Source of the DNA: Hydrogenophaga sp.
GTDB lineage: Bacteria > Pseudomonadota > Gammaproteobacteria > Burkholderiales > Burkholderiaceae_C
Assembly (NCBI RefSeq): GCF_019635465.1
Contig: NZ_JAHBZK010000015.1
Coordinates: forward strand, 1 to 64,000
Reading direction: 5' to 3'
Length of the DNA: 64,000 nucleotides
The notes beneath the pieces are model-generated. The model did not search any database and was not told the origin of the DNA. It saw nothing but the letters and a program-made list of their open reading frames with translations. Below are positions 1 through 6,573 of this stretch, piece after piece. Both the position numbers and the translations under genes were made by a program. Positions within the stretch are counted from its first letter, which is position 1; every line of letters begins with the position of its first letter.

Positions 1-1
1 C

Positions 2-199
2 GATGACCCCGGCCTCTCGCGCGCCGAGCGCCGCGAACTGCAGACCCTGCTGCTGCTGCGCGGCCACGACATCGGCGAGGTGGACGGCCTGCTGGGCAGC
101 CGCACCCGCGCCGCCGTGCGCGTGGAGCAAGAGCGCCTGGGCATGGAGGCCAACGGCCGCGCGGGGCAGTTGCTGCTCAAGGCCTTGCGCGGGGGCTGA
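2..199 (+). CDS. C-terminal part of a lytic murein transglycosylase (peptidoglycan-binding domain), cut by window edge
   Basis: An open frame enters from the left edge and stops with TGA at 197-199, giving 65 residues. It reads like the C-terminal peptidoglycan-binding (PGB_1) module found at the end of MltB-type lytic murein transglycosylases: a leucine-rich helix, then RGHDIGEVDGLLGSRTRAAV, the typical repeat in which Gly-x-x-D-G-x-x-G-x-x-T-x-x-A contacts the cell wall. In that family the catalytic domain, here missing, cleaves peptidoglycan glycan strands in the periplasm. The domain call is good; which enzyme it belongs to is inference. Confidence 0.65.
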   Translation, partial: DDPGLSRAERRELQTLLLLRGHDIGEVDGLLGSRTRAAVRVEQERLGMEANGRAGQLLLKALRGG

Positions 200-234
200 C
201 GACACAACGAAACCGCCGACCGAGGCGCCCAAAC

Positions 235-257
235 AAAAACGGCCCCGAGGGGCCGTT
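235..257 (-). terminator. Rho-independent terminator of the DUF4148 gene
   Basis: Read on the minus strand, a GC-rich stem (arms 249-257 and 238-246, AACGGCCCC with GGGGCCGTT) is followed by a T run (235-239). It lies 39 bases past the stop codon of the DUF4148 gene at 296-685 and would end that transcript. Confidence 0.8.
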
Positions 258-295
258 GTGCTGGGTGCTGCCGATCAACCGATCGGTGCGCCAGA

Positions 296-685
296 TCAGT
301 TGGCGCGAACGTCGCTGGTGCCTTGGGCCACGGCGTTTTCCACGGCGCGCACACCGGCCAGGCGGATCTGTTCGGCTTGGGCCACGGTCGGCTCGGGCAG
401 CGACTCACCGCGCGGCACCAGGCCCAGGCGCAGGGCTTCGGCGGCTTCGGCGCGCACTTGGGCGCGGGTCAGGTTGCTGGCCACCACGGTGGCTTGGTCC
501 TGGCCTTCGCTGGCTTCGCCGCGGGCAATGATGTCGGCCTTGTAGGCGGGGGCCACCTGGGCCACCACTTCAGCGCGGGTCAGGGTGGAGTTGAAGCCAA
601 ACACTTCGTTGCCTTCGATCGGGCCTTCGGCAAAAGCGGCACCAGCGGAGATGGCAAGAACGAGGGGGAGCAGAGCGGATTTCAT
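296..685 (-). CDS. DUF4148-type small exported protein
   Basis: 129 residues. Residues 1-19 are a signal peptide (MKSALLPLVLAISAGAAFA, cleavage after AFA), so the protein is exported. The mature part has two copies of a short motif, LTRAEVVAQ near residue 35 and LTRAQVRAEAAEA near residue 72, each followed by an ARG or PRG turn. This repeated LTRAxVxAE pattern is the hallmark of DUF4148 proteins, which are common as small periplasmic proteins in Burkholderiales and have no known biochemical role. It is a single-gene unit with its own terminator at 235-257. Confidence 0.7.
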   Translation of the reverse strand: MKSALLPLVLAISAGAAFAEGPIEGNEVFGFNSTLTRAEVVAQVAPAYKADIIARGEASEGQDQATVVASNLTRAQVRAEAAEALRLGLVPRGESLPEPTVAQAEQIRLAGVRAVENAVAQGTSDVRAN

Positions 686-915
686 GACGGTTCCTTTGAG
701 ACAGAGTTAGAAGGTTTCCTGGTTCTGTCGAACACGTCTTGTTGTGTTCGGCATGGGGTGAACTTTAGGGTTTACCCGCACAAAGAAAAACCAGCGCCAC
801 GACAACTCACTGTTTCCAGATCGGCAATGGTCGGCCGCCGCCGCACCGCATTGCCCCTTCTGCGGTCATGGTGCTCTCTACCCCTCTCTCCCCCCACTCT
901 CCCCGCCACGGCCCC

Positions 916-1110
916 TCAGGCCACGTCCGCCTGCGCCGCGTCCTCCAGCTCCAGCACCGACACCACGCGCGGCAGCACATGCGCAGGGATCGGAAACGGG
1001 CACTCGTCGGCCCAGAGGTAAGGCTTGCGGTCCAGCCCCGCCACGCAGCTGTGAAACAGCAGGCCCTCGGCCTCACCCGGGTTCAATCCAAAAATCTTGT
1101 AGGCAATCAA
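916..1110 (-). CDS. Small unrecognised protein, TTG start
   Basis: 64 residues if translation starts at the TTG at 1110-1108, which has a GGGAG Shine-Dalgarno seven bases upstream. The sequence (MIAYKIFGLNPGEAEGLLFH...) is balanced and protein-like, with WADECPFPIPAHVLPRVVSV in the middle. The frame stays open upstream to 1392, but there the composition is arginine, alanine and proline rich and looks non-coding, so I did not extend it. No family recognised. It could also be a decayed fragment of a longer gene. Confidence 0.45.
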   Translation of the reverse strand: MIAYKIFGLNPGEAEGLLFHSCVAGLDRKPYLWADECPFPIPAHVLPRVVSVLELEDAAQADVA

Positions 1111-1216
1111 CGCAACACTCCCGGCCGACCGGCGCCGCGCGCGCGCCCGGCCTTGTGAGCCGACGCGCCACCAGCGAACCACGGGCAGCGATGGGTGAAC
1201 AACAACCAACAGCTGT

Positions 1217-1237
1217 CGGCCATCGGCCAGCGGCCAA
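1217..1237. repeat. Three tandem near-identical heptamers
   Basis: CGGCCAT, CGGCCAG and CGGCCAA follow one another directly, flanked by further GCCAACAG words (1232-1247). They sit in the 285-base gene-free stretch 1111-1395 upstream of the small ORF. No function can be read from them. Confidence 0.5.
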
Positions 1238-1395
1238 CAGCCAACAGGCCATCCCTGAGCGCAACGGTAGGGGCCGGGCTTGTCGGGGGCGTGACGGGGG
1301 TGTGGCAGTCGCTGAACGTGGCGCCTGGCGGGACAGGCGTGGTGCGCGGGGGTGATGAGCGCGTCAGGCCTTGGTCGCCCAAGGCCTGGCAACCA

Positions 1396-1764
1396 TCAAG
1401 CCTTGACTTCGACCACCGCCTCAAAGCCGCCAAAAATCATGCGCTTGCCATCAAACGGCATGGGCGGGTTGTTGGGGTTGGTCGGGTCCATGCGCGGGTC
1501 TTCCATCATCTTCTTCATGCCCGCGTCGCGCGTGGCCTTGTCCGGCCACTCCACCCACGAGAACGCCACCGTCTCATCCGCCGTGGCCTGCACCGCGCGC
1601 CGAAAGTCGGTGAGCTTGCCGTCCGGCACATCGTCCCCCCAGCCCTCGATCACCCGCGTGGCCCCCAGCTCGATGAACAAGCTGTCGAAATGCCGCGCGT
1701 GATCCACAAACTTCTGCTTGTTGGCGGTGGGCACCGCAATCACAAAACCGTCGATATAGGCCAT
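1396..1764 (-). CDS. DUF1428 family protein (YbaA-like)
   Basis: 122 residues, the normal length of the DUF1428 family (E. coli YbaA). It matches the family from end to end: MAYIDGFVIAVPTANK at the start, then WGDDVPDGKLTDF near residue 43 and the late motif DGKRMIFGGFEAVVE. The fold is a small dimeric alpha/beta barrel-like domain; the biochemical role is unknown. The ATG at 1764 has an AGGAG site 6-10 bases upstream. It stands alone: the next gene upstream is more than 390 bases away and on the other strand. Confidence 0.85.
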   Translation of the reverse strand: MAYIDGFVIAVPTANKQKFVDHARHFDSLFIELGATRVIEGWGDDVPDGKLTDFRRAVQATADETVAFSWVEWPDKATRDAGMKKMMEDPRMDPTNPNNPPMPFDGKRMIFGGFEAVVEVKA

Positions 1765-2162
1765 GCCAGAACTCCTGTTGGGTTGAACGGTCGGCGCGGG
1801 TGGGAAGGATGCGCCGACGGAGGACGACGGGTGAGGGGTGGGGGAATCGACAGGGGTGGAGATCGGACAACAACTCTCGGACAGGGTGCTTTGCAGTTCT
1901 CCTGAGCACGGGTCCCAACTCCAGCGTCTTTCCTACTGACAAGGCTACGGGCCCTCGGACAAGGTCACCGACCAACGTCCCATGAGCGCAAGTTCATTTC
2001 GTATAGCTCTTATTTGCTTGAGCCGGCTGCGAGACACTTTTCCCTGCCTTTGGCGGAGGCGTGGTCCGCCGAGGCGCCGATCCTAACGTCGGATTGATTC
2101 ACGTCCATTGACGGGCAACCACGGTCTCGGCAGGATGTGCGCGCACAAAGGGAGGGGTGGCT
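1765..2162. other. Gene-free stretch between DUF1428 gene and orphan cluster
   Basis: No convincing reading frame on either strand. It must hold the promoters for the DUF1428 gene (minus) and the zinc-ribbon membrane gene (plus). Near 2051-2078 there is an imperfect inverted pattern (GGCGGAGGC ... GCCGAGGCGCC) of unknown meaning. From about 1990 the base composition becomes less GC-rich than in the core genes. Confidence 0.5.
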
Positions 2163-2570
2163 ATGTTGATGTTCTTCTGGGTACTGTTCGCGGTCGCGGT
2201 TGGCATAAACGCCTCGAATCGAGGACGCAGTGGCGTTGGGTGGTTCTTCCTGTCGCTTCTGATATCTCCGCTCCTCGGGCTGCTCTTCGTCGCTGTGTCG
2301 AAGGACTTGTCGAGCAAACCTGGCGCCACACCATCCGCGCCCAGCGCCGCGACTCACGTCAAGTGCCCAGCTTGCGCGGAGTGGGTGTTGCCCGAAGCCA
2401 AGGTGTGCAAGCACTGCGGCTCCCAGCTCACACCGGTGACCGGATTCAAGACGGGTGAACAGCTTCAGGCAGAGAAGGAGCGGGAGGAGAGCAAGAACTT
2501 GATGATTGGAGTGATCGCCATCGCGGTCGTTATCGCCATTGCCGCCGCAGCAAGCGCTCTCGGAAAGTGA
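2163..2570 (+). CDS. Zinc-ribbon membrane protein, unknown function
   Basis: 135 residues from the ATG at 2163; a GGAGGGG site at 2151-2157 is correctly spaced for this ATG and overlaps a possible GTG start at 2157, so the ATG was chosen. Two hydrophobic helices span about residues 2-15 and 25-44. A zinc ribbon follows: CPACAEWVLPEAKVCKHCG, two C-x2-C knuckles, about residues 68-86. A third hydrophobic helix lies at the C-terminus (about 114-132) after a short charged stretch. Such proteins usually expose the ribbon to the cytoplasm. It is the first gene of a two-gene unit with the next ORF. I recognise no named family. Confidence 0.7.
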   Translation: MLMFFWVLFAVAVGINASNRGRSGVGWFFLSLLISPLLGLLFVAVSKDLSSKPGATPSAPSAATHVKCPACAEWVLPEAKVCKHCGSQLTPVTGFKTGEQLQAEKEREESKNLMIGVIAIAVVIAIAAAASALGK

Positions 2571-2572
2571 CC

Positions 2573-3253
2573 ATGGGAAAGACACGTCTCTGGATCGGCA
2601 TGGGCCTTACTGGTGTGTATGTCCTCGCGCTGGTGGTTTTAGGCGCAAAGCGTTGGAACGAGCTAGCTAACCTAGACCTCAATGCCCTGGGAGATTTTTT
2701 TGCTGGAGCCTTTGGCCCGTTGGCAATCCTCTGGCTCGTGCTTGGGTACTTCCAACAAGGCGAGGAGCTTCAGCAGAACACGCAAGCGCTCCAGCTTCAA
2801 GCTGATGAACTGAAGGCTTCGGTCAAAGAGCAGCAACGAATGGCGGAGGTCGCCGAGCAGCAACTCCAGGAGATGCGAGAGCTGGAGACAGAGCGGCACA
2901 CCCCGAGGTTCGTGCACCATGTCGCAAACGCTTCTCCGTATGTCGCGCAGCCGAACTATGTTCTGAGGCTGACGAACGAAGGGGCGTCTTGCCAAAACGT
3001 CGTGGCCAACGTGCGAATGCCCTGGGGCGTCACTCGATATGAGGTCACCGAAGTACCGTACATGGGAACCTGGGAGATTCCGCTGCCTTGGCACGACCAG
3101 CCTCCCTCGGAAGGCCCGGCGAGCGTTGTCTTTCATCTGGTCACGTTGGGCCGGGGACGCATGACCTGTGGCGTAGATATGAGCTTCAAGCAAAACGACG
3201 AGGGAAACCTCGATCTGCATATCGAGGGCATAAGACCATTCCGGCAGCGGTAA
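2573..3253 (+). CDS. Membrane-anchored coiled-coil protein, unknown function
   Basis: 226 residues from the ATG at 2573, two bases after the preceding stop; a GTG at 2567 overlaps that stop but leaves the GGAAAG site (2562-2567) wrongly placed. Two transmembrane helices (about 4-22 and 42-58) are followed by a glutamine- and glutamate-rich coiled coil (about 60-108: QQGEELQQNTQALQLQADEL...). A C-terminal beta-rich domain of about 115 residues has the look of an immunoglobulin-like or sensor fold (YVLRLTNEGASCQNVVANV). The layout resembles orphan membrane proteins of accessory regions. No named family recognised; probably co-transcribed with the zinc-ribbon gene. Confidence 0.7.
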   Translation: MGKTRLWIGMGLTGVYVLALVVLGAKRWNELANLDLNALGDFFAGAFGPLAILWLVLGYFQQGEELQQNTQALQLQADELKASVKEQQRMAEVAEQQLQEMRELETERHTPRFVHHVANASPYVAQPNYVLRLTNEGASCQNVVANVRMPWGVTRYEVTEVPYMGTWEIPLPWHDQPPSEGPASVVFHLVTLGRGRMTCGVDMSFKQNDEGNLDLHIEGIRPFRQR

Positions 3254-3288
3254 CGAACGCTCGCGCTTCTCGGTGGAGCCAAGAATCG

Positions 3289-3690
3289 CTAGTGACGGCG
3301 GATTTTCTCCAACAACACGACGATCAGAGCGTCAAGCTCCTTTGTGCGAATGTGGCCATAGAAGGGTTGGCCGACACGATCCCGCTCGTACTTCGAAGCC
3401 ATCGATCTGTATCGGGTAACCAAGCTCTCGATCATCGCCCACTCACGTTTGCCAGTCATTTGCTGCAACAGATCAAGGTCTGTGCTGTCAATGAACTTGT
3501 CCATTGGAGTCGGCCCACCATCCTGCCTTGCCTCAAGCAACCGTGCGCGAATGCGATCCACCACTTGGTTGCGCTCGCTTCGCTTGTCTCGAAGCACTCC
3601 AAACCGCAGGCCAAGCCACGCCCCCAAGACTAGGGTGACGATGGGTAAGAGTTCGCGTGCGAGCGAGACTGCCTCAGCTACCGGACTCAT
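3289..3690 (-). CDS. Single-pass membrane protein, unknown function
   Basis: 133 residues. One N-terminal hydrophobic helix (about residues 12-31, LLPIVTLVLGAWLGLRFGVL) is followed by a basic, helical cytoplasmic part with several charged residues (RDKRSERNQVVDRIRARLLEAR). It ends head-on with the upstream plus-strand gene (35 bases between stops). The start ATG at 3690 has no good ribosome site, so the true start may differ. It is 25 bases downstream of the next small membrane gene and probably shares its transcript. No family recognised. Confidence 0.6.
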   Translation of the reverse strand: MSPVAEAVSLARELLPIVTLVLGAWLGLRFGVLRDKRSERNQVVDRIRARLLEARQDGGPTPMDKFIDSTDLDLLQQMTGKREWAMIESLVTRYRSMASKYERDRVGQPFYGHIRTKELDALIVVLLEKIRRH

Positions 3691-3715
3691 GAGGCATCGA
3701 TGAACGCTATGTCAA

Positions 3716-3910
3716 TCATGGGGACTCCGCTCGTCCTGATCGCTGCTCCAAGAGATCGTTGGTCCGCTTCTGTTCCTTGATCAGGTCTCTGAGCAGGTCC
3801 TTCATGCCGAAGATTGCGAACGGCATCAGGATCCAAAGTACCGCGATCACAAGGACCAAGAGTCCCAGCAACAGCATGAAGAACCCCCCGACCGCTCCTA
3901 TTGCACCCAT
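3716..3910 (-). CDS. 64-residue single-helix membrane protein, unknown function
   Basis: A strong GGGGGTGA ribosome site stands just before the ATG at 3910. The protein has one long hydrophobic segment (about residues 4-36, GAVGGFFMLLLGLLVLVIAV...) and then a short amphipathic charged tail (LLRDLIKEQKRTNDLLEQR), a pattern seen in small membrane-associated partner proteins. It lies between the two larger minus-strand membrane proteins of the patch. No family recognised. Confidence 0.65.
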   Translation of the reverse strand: MGAIGAVGGFFMLLLGLLVLVIAVLWILMPFAIFGMKDLLRDLIKEQKRTNDLLEQRSGRAESP

Positions 3911-3988
3911 GGTTCACCCCCTTTTTTTGGTTGTCCCGGGCCGCCGGCGCTTGAGCTCGACGACCTAGCGAAAGCGTGTTCTACCGAG

Positions 3989-4678
3989 CTACCAAACGCG
4001 AGAAGCCCAACCGGTTGGATATACGTTCTTGATGTAGTCGAGAAATCTAACGCCTCGCTCGGTAAGGGCAATCAAGCCACCGTCGACATGAAGGAGCAGA
4101 CCATGTCTGACCATATAAGCCAAGAATTGGTCAATTGTCGGGGCGGTTTGCGGCGATGCCCTACTGACGTACATATCGACGAAAGACTGCAATGCGGCGG
4201 GAGGTTGAGGACCGCTCCAAGACCGAGCAAAGTCCAACGCGAGAACCTGAGACCCGAAAATTGAGCTGAACGTCCGCTCAAACTGGAGGTGCTCCGACAT
4301 CCGCAGAAACTCCTCAACCGTTGGGCCCGGATTCGCACGCACCCAAGCCAGCGCACGCCCGAGCGCTACCTCGTCATCGTTCGAAAGCTTTTTTGCCTCA
4401 GCAGAGAACTGATAGTTCGTGTCAGCTGTCGGCACAGGTGAGTCCTCAGTGGGGGGGCCGGGCAGCTTTGCATCCTCGGAGATCGCAGAAAGTTGGGTCT
4501 GATCGGCAAAATTGAACTCCTGCCCGCCTACTCGCGCCTTGGAGATGCTGGCGATCTTCTGGCGTATCTCAGGTCGGAATACCCATACGAGGACACAAGT
4601 AAGAACGAAAGCCAGAGGTGGCCAATTGAGCACGACCTTGAGGTACTCCAGCAACAGTTTCCAATCGATGGCGCACAT
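3989..4678 (-). CDS. Membrane-anchored protein with C-terminal winged-helix-like region, unknown function
   Basis: 229 residues from the ATG at 4678, chosen because a GGGGGGAG site lies just upstream; the frame is open 22 codons further but without a site. One transmembrane helix (about residues 16-34, WPPLAFVLTCVLVWVF) is followed by a low-complexity linker with several prolines (KLPGPPTEDSPVPTADT) and then a helical cytoplasmic domain. The last 45 residues (YMVRHGLLLHVDGGLIALTERGVRFLDYI) look like a winged-helix wing and recognition helix, so a DNA- or protein-binding role is possible but unproven. First gene of the minus-strand trio. Confidence 0.65.
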   Translation of the reverse strand: MCAIDWKLLLEYLKVVLNWPPLAFVLTCVLVWVFRPEIRQKIASISKARVGGQEFNFADQTQLSAISEDAKLPGPPTEDSPVPTADTNYQFSAEAKKLSNDDEVALGRALAWVRANPGPTVEEFLRMSEHLQFERTFSSIFGSQVLALDFARSWSGPQPPAALQSFVDMYVSRASPQTAPTIDQFLAYMVRHGLLLHVDGGLIALTERGVRFLDYIKNVYPTGWASRVW

Positions 4679-5132
4679 AGTCTCCCCCCTGAGTTGATAT
4701 CCCTTGGCAGACCACGCCCCTCTCCTGGCTGGGCGGGTGCGCAATCCTAGGACAAAGCGGCCCTCCCCAAGAGGCGGTTCAGGAATCCCACCGCAGGCGA
4801 GGATGCGTCGCAGGGATTCGAATCCGGCGGCTCGCTTGACCCTGCAAGCGAACTCTCCGGGGAACAGTCGGGGGTTGGACCGCCAATAGCGCCGGATGCC
4901 GCTCAGCGCCTAGCGTTTGACAGACGCCCTCACCGCTCAATCACTAATGGCGATCAGCTGTCGCGGCGAAGACTGTCGCGGCGAAGATCTCGGCTCCCTC
5001 GACTCACTCTGGCATCGAGAAGTTCAGAGGTTCCATTTACGCCAACGCTGGGCATCACCGGAACCGCCTTCGCTTTGCAGGCAAGTCCGCGTGACCAAGA
5101 GTTGTCTGGAGTGGCCCGATCTATCGACTCTC
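4679..5132. other. Gene-free stretch downstream of the TauE-like gene
   Basis: No convincing gene on either strand. It contains the promoter of the minus-strand trio (left end), a 12-base perfect palindrome GGATTCGAATCC at 4814-4825 that resembles a tRNA T-arm, and a 15-base tandem duplication at 4958-4987. Since the trio runs leftward and the thiamine unit also runs leftward into it, the region must also hold the end of the thiamine/TauE transcript, but I see no clear terminator. Confidence 0.5.
4958..4987. repeat. 15-bp perfect tandem duplication
   Basis: CTGTCGCGGCGAAGA occurs twice, at 4958-4972 and 4973-4987, inside the non-coding stretch after the TauE-like gene. It looks like a recent slippage duplication. 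Confidence 0.8.
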
Positions 5133-5897
5133 TCAAACCCACCCCATCGCCCGAAGAATCAACCCCATCCCCAACGCCCCCAGCACCACCAGCACCGCGG
5201 TGCGGAACGCCTGCGGGGCCAGGTGTTGGCCGATGCGGCGGCCGATGTTGACGCCGAGCACCACCAGCAGCACGCCGCAGGCGGAGACGGCGGCGGCGTG
5301 CAGGGTCATGAGGCCGGTGAGGCCGAGGCCGATGAACATGGCGGCGCTGCACAGGGTGAACGACTGGTTGCTGACCTGCAGAAAGCGCTCGCGCGCCAGG
5401 TCGAGCGAGAGCAGGTAGGGGATGAGGGGCATGACCTGCGAGCCGGTGAGGCCGTTGAGGAAGCCGGTGGCGGCGCCGATGGCGGGCTCGAAGCGTTGGG
5501 TGCGTGCCTCGCTGAGCCGGAAGCGCGCGTTGGTGAGGGCGAAGGCCACGTAGCACAGCAGCACGGCGCCCAGCACGGCGGCGGCGCTTTCACCGCGCAC
5601 GCGGGTGAGCGTCCACAGGCCGATGAAGATGGCGATGGCCGCACTCACCAACATGGGCCAGAAGCGGCGCGCGCTGGCCTTGAAGCCCGGCGTGGTGAAC
5701 ATGACGGTGAAGTTCGAACTCACCGAGGGGATGAGCACCAGGGGCAGTGCCTCTTTCAGGCCGAAGGCGAGCGTGAGGATGGGCAGGCAGGTGGACGAGT
5801 AGCCCAGGCCGGTGATGCCCTTGACCAGCGCCGCGATGAAGTAGGCCGCGGCCAGGGTGGCGAGCTGGGTGGCGCTGAAGGTGTCGAACAGGGACAT
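5133..5897 (-). CDS. TauE/SafE-family (TSUP) anion exporter
   Basis: 254 residues with about eight hydrophobic segments, the length and hydrophobic pattern of the sulfite exporter TauE/SafE family. The two family repeats are visible: ALVKGITGLGYSSTCLPIL at about residues 25-43 and a second, GAATGFLNGLTGSQVMPLI, at about 141-159; the glycine and proline spacing is typical. Members move sulfite, sulfoacetate or other organosulfur anions across the inner membrane. The ATG at 5897 was preferred to an upstream TTG. It lies 31 bases after thiQ on the same strand, so it may be read from the thiamine riboswitch transcript; its substrate is unknown. Confidence 0.8.
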   Translation of the reverse strand: MSLFDTFSATQLATLAAAYFIAALVKGITGLGYSSTCLPILTLAFGLKEALPLVLIPSVSSNFTVMFTTPGFKASARRFWPMLVSAAIAIFIGLWTLTRVRGESAAAVLGAVLLCYVAFALTNARFRLSEARTQRFEPAIGAATGFLNGLTGSQVMPLIPYLLSLDLARERFLQVSNQSFTLCSAAMFIGLGLTGLMTLHAAAVSACGVLLVVLGVNIGRRIGQHLAPQAFRTAVLVVLGALGMGLILRAMGWV

Positions 5898-5928
5898 GCG
5901 CGGAGTGTCGCGCAAAGCCCAGCCCGCC

Positions 5929-6573
5929 TCACCACAGGGCCCGCAGCTGCCCGCCCTGCAGCGCCCAGCCCTGCTGCGCCATGGCGCGGGCTTCGGCTTC
6001 GTCGTGCGTCACCAGGATGGCGGCCATGCCGGCGTCGGTGATGCGCTCGCGGAACTCGGCGCGCAGGTGCTCGCGCAGCGCGGCGTCCAGCGCAGAGAAG
6101 GGCTCGTCCAGCAGCAGGGCGCGCGGCTGGGTGATGAGCGCGCGCGCCAGGGCCACGCGTTGTTGTTCACCGCCCGAGAGCGTCCACACGCGTGACCGCG
6201 CATGCTCGCCCAGCCCGAAGCGCGCCAGCATGGCCTGGGCCTGTTCGCGCGCAGCGGCGCGGGGCACGCCCTGCTCCACCAGGCCAAAGGCCACGTTGTC
6301 GCGCACGTCCAGGTGCGGGAACAGCGCAAAGTCCTGAAACATGAGCGCGAAGCCGCGGCGGTGCGGCGGCAGGCGGGTGATGTCCTGTCCGTCGAACCAC
6401 ACGCTGCCGCGCTCGGGCACCTCGATGCCGGCCACCACCTTGAGCAGCGTGCTCTTGCCGCTGCCAGACGCGCCCAGCAATGCCACGGTCTGCCCGGCGG
6501 CCACGCGCAGGTTCACACCGGCCAGCAGCGGCCGGTGGTCCCATTGCAAGTGGATGTCGCGCAGTTCAAGCAT
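5929..6573 (-). CDS. thiQ: Thiamine ABC transporter ATP-binding protein ThiQ
   Basis: 214 residues from MLELRDIHLQ; an upstream in-frame ATG would add 14 residues of poor sequence. All ABC ATPase motifs are intact: Walker A GASGSGKST (about 33-41), Q-loop MFQDFALFPH, signature LSGGEQQR, Walker B ALLLDEPFSALD and H-loop VTHDEAEA. It powers the ThiP permease, and with periplasmic ThiB imports thiamine or its phosphates. Its start overlaps the end of thiP by 8 bases, indicating translational coupling. Assignment to thiamine rather than iron rests on ThiB and the upstream TPP riboswitch. Confidence 0.85.
   Translation of the reverse strand: MLELRDIHLQWDHRPLLAGVNLRVAAGQTVALLGASGSGKSTLLKVVAGIEVPERGSVWFDGQDITRLPPHRRGFALMFQDFALFPHLDVRDNVAFGLVEQGVPRAAAREQAQAMLARFGLGEHARSRVWTLSGGEQQRVALARALITQPRALLLDEPFSALDAALREHLRAEFRERITDAGMAAILVTHDEAEARAMAQQGWALQGGQLRALW

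Noticed and set aside
807-1076. Minus-strand frame with arginine and cysteine rich product
   Set aside because: Composition unlike a protein and it overlaps the better-supported small frame at 916-1110.
3250-3300. TAACGAACGC word after the coiled-coil gene, considered as an integron attC edge
   Set aside because: No matching GTTRRRY partner and no palindromic arms at the right distance; a convergent gene follows directly.
4814-4825. T-arm-like palindrome GGATTCGAATCC, suggesting a tRNA gene or integration site
   Set aside because: The stem beside the TTCGAAT loop carries an extra A and a mismatch, and no acceptor stem, anticodon arm or matching 5' half is found within 100 bases on either strand. 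At most a decayed remnant.
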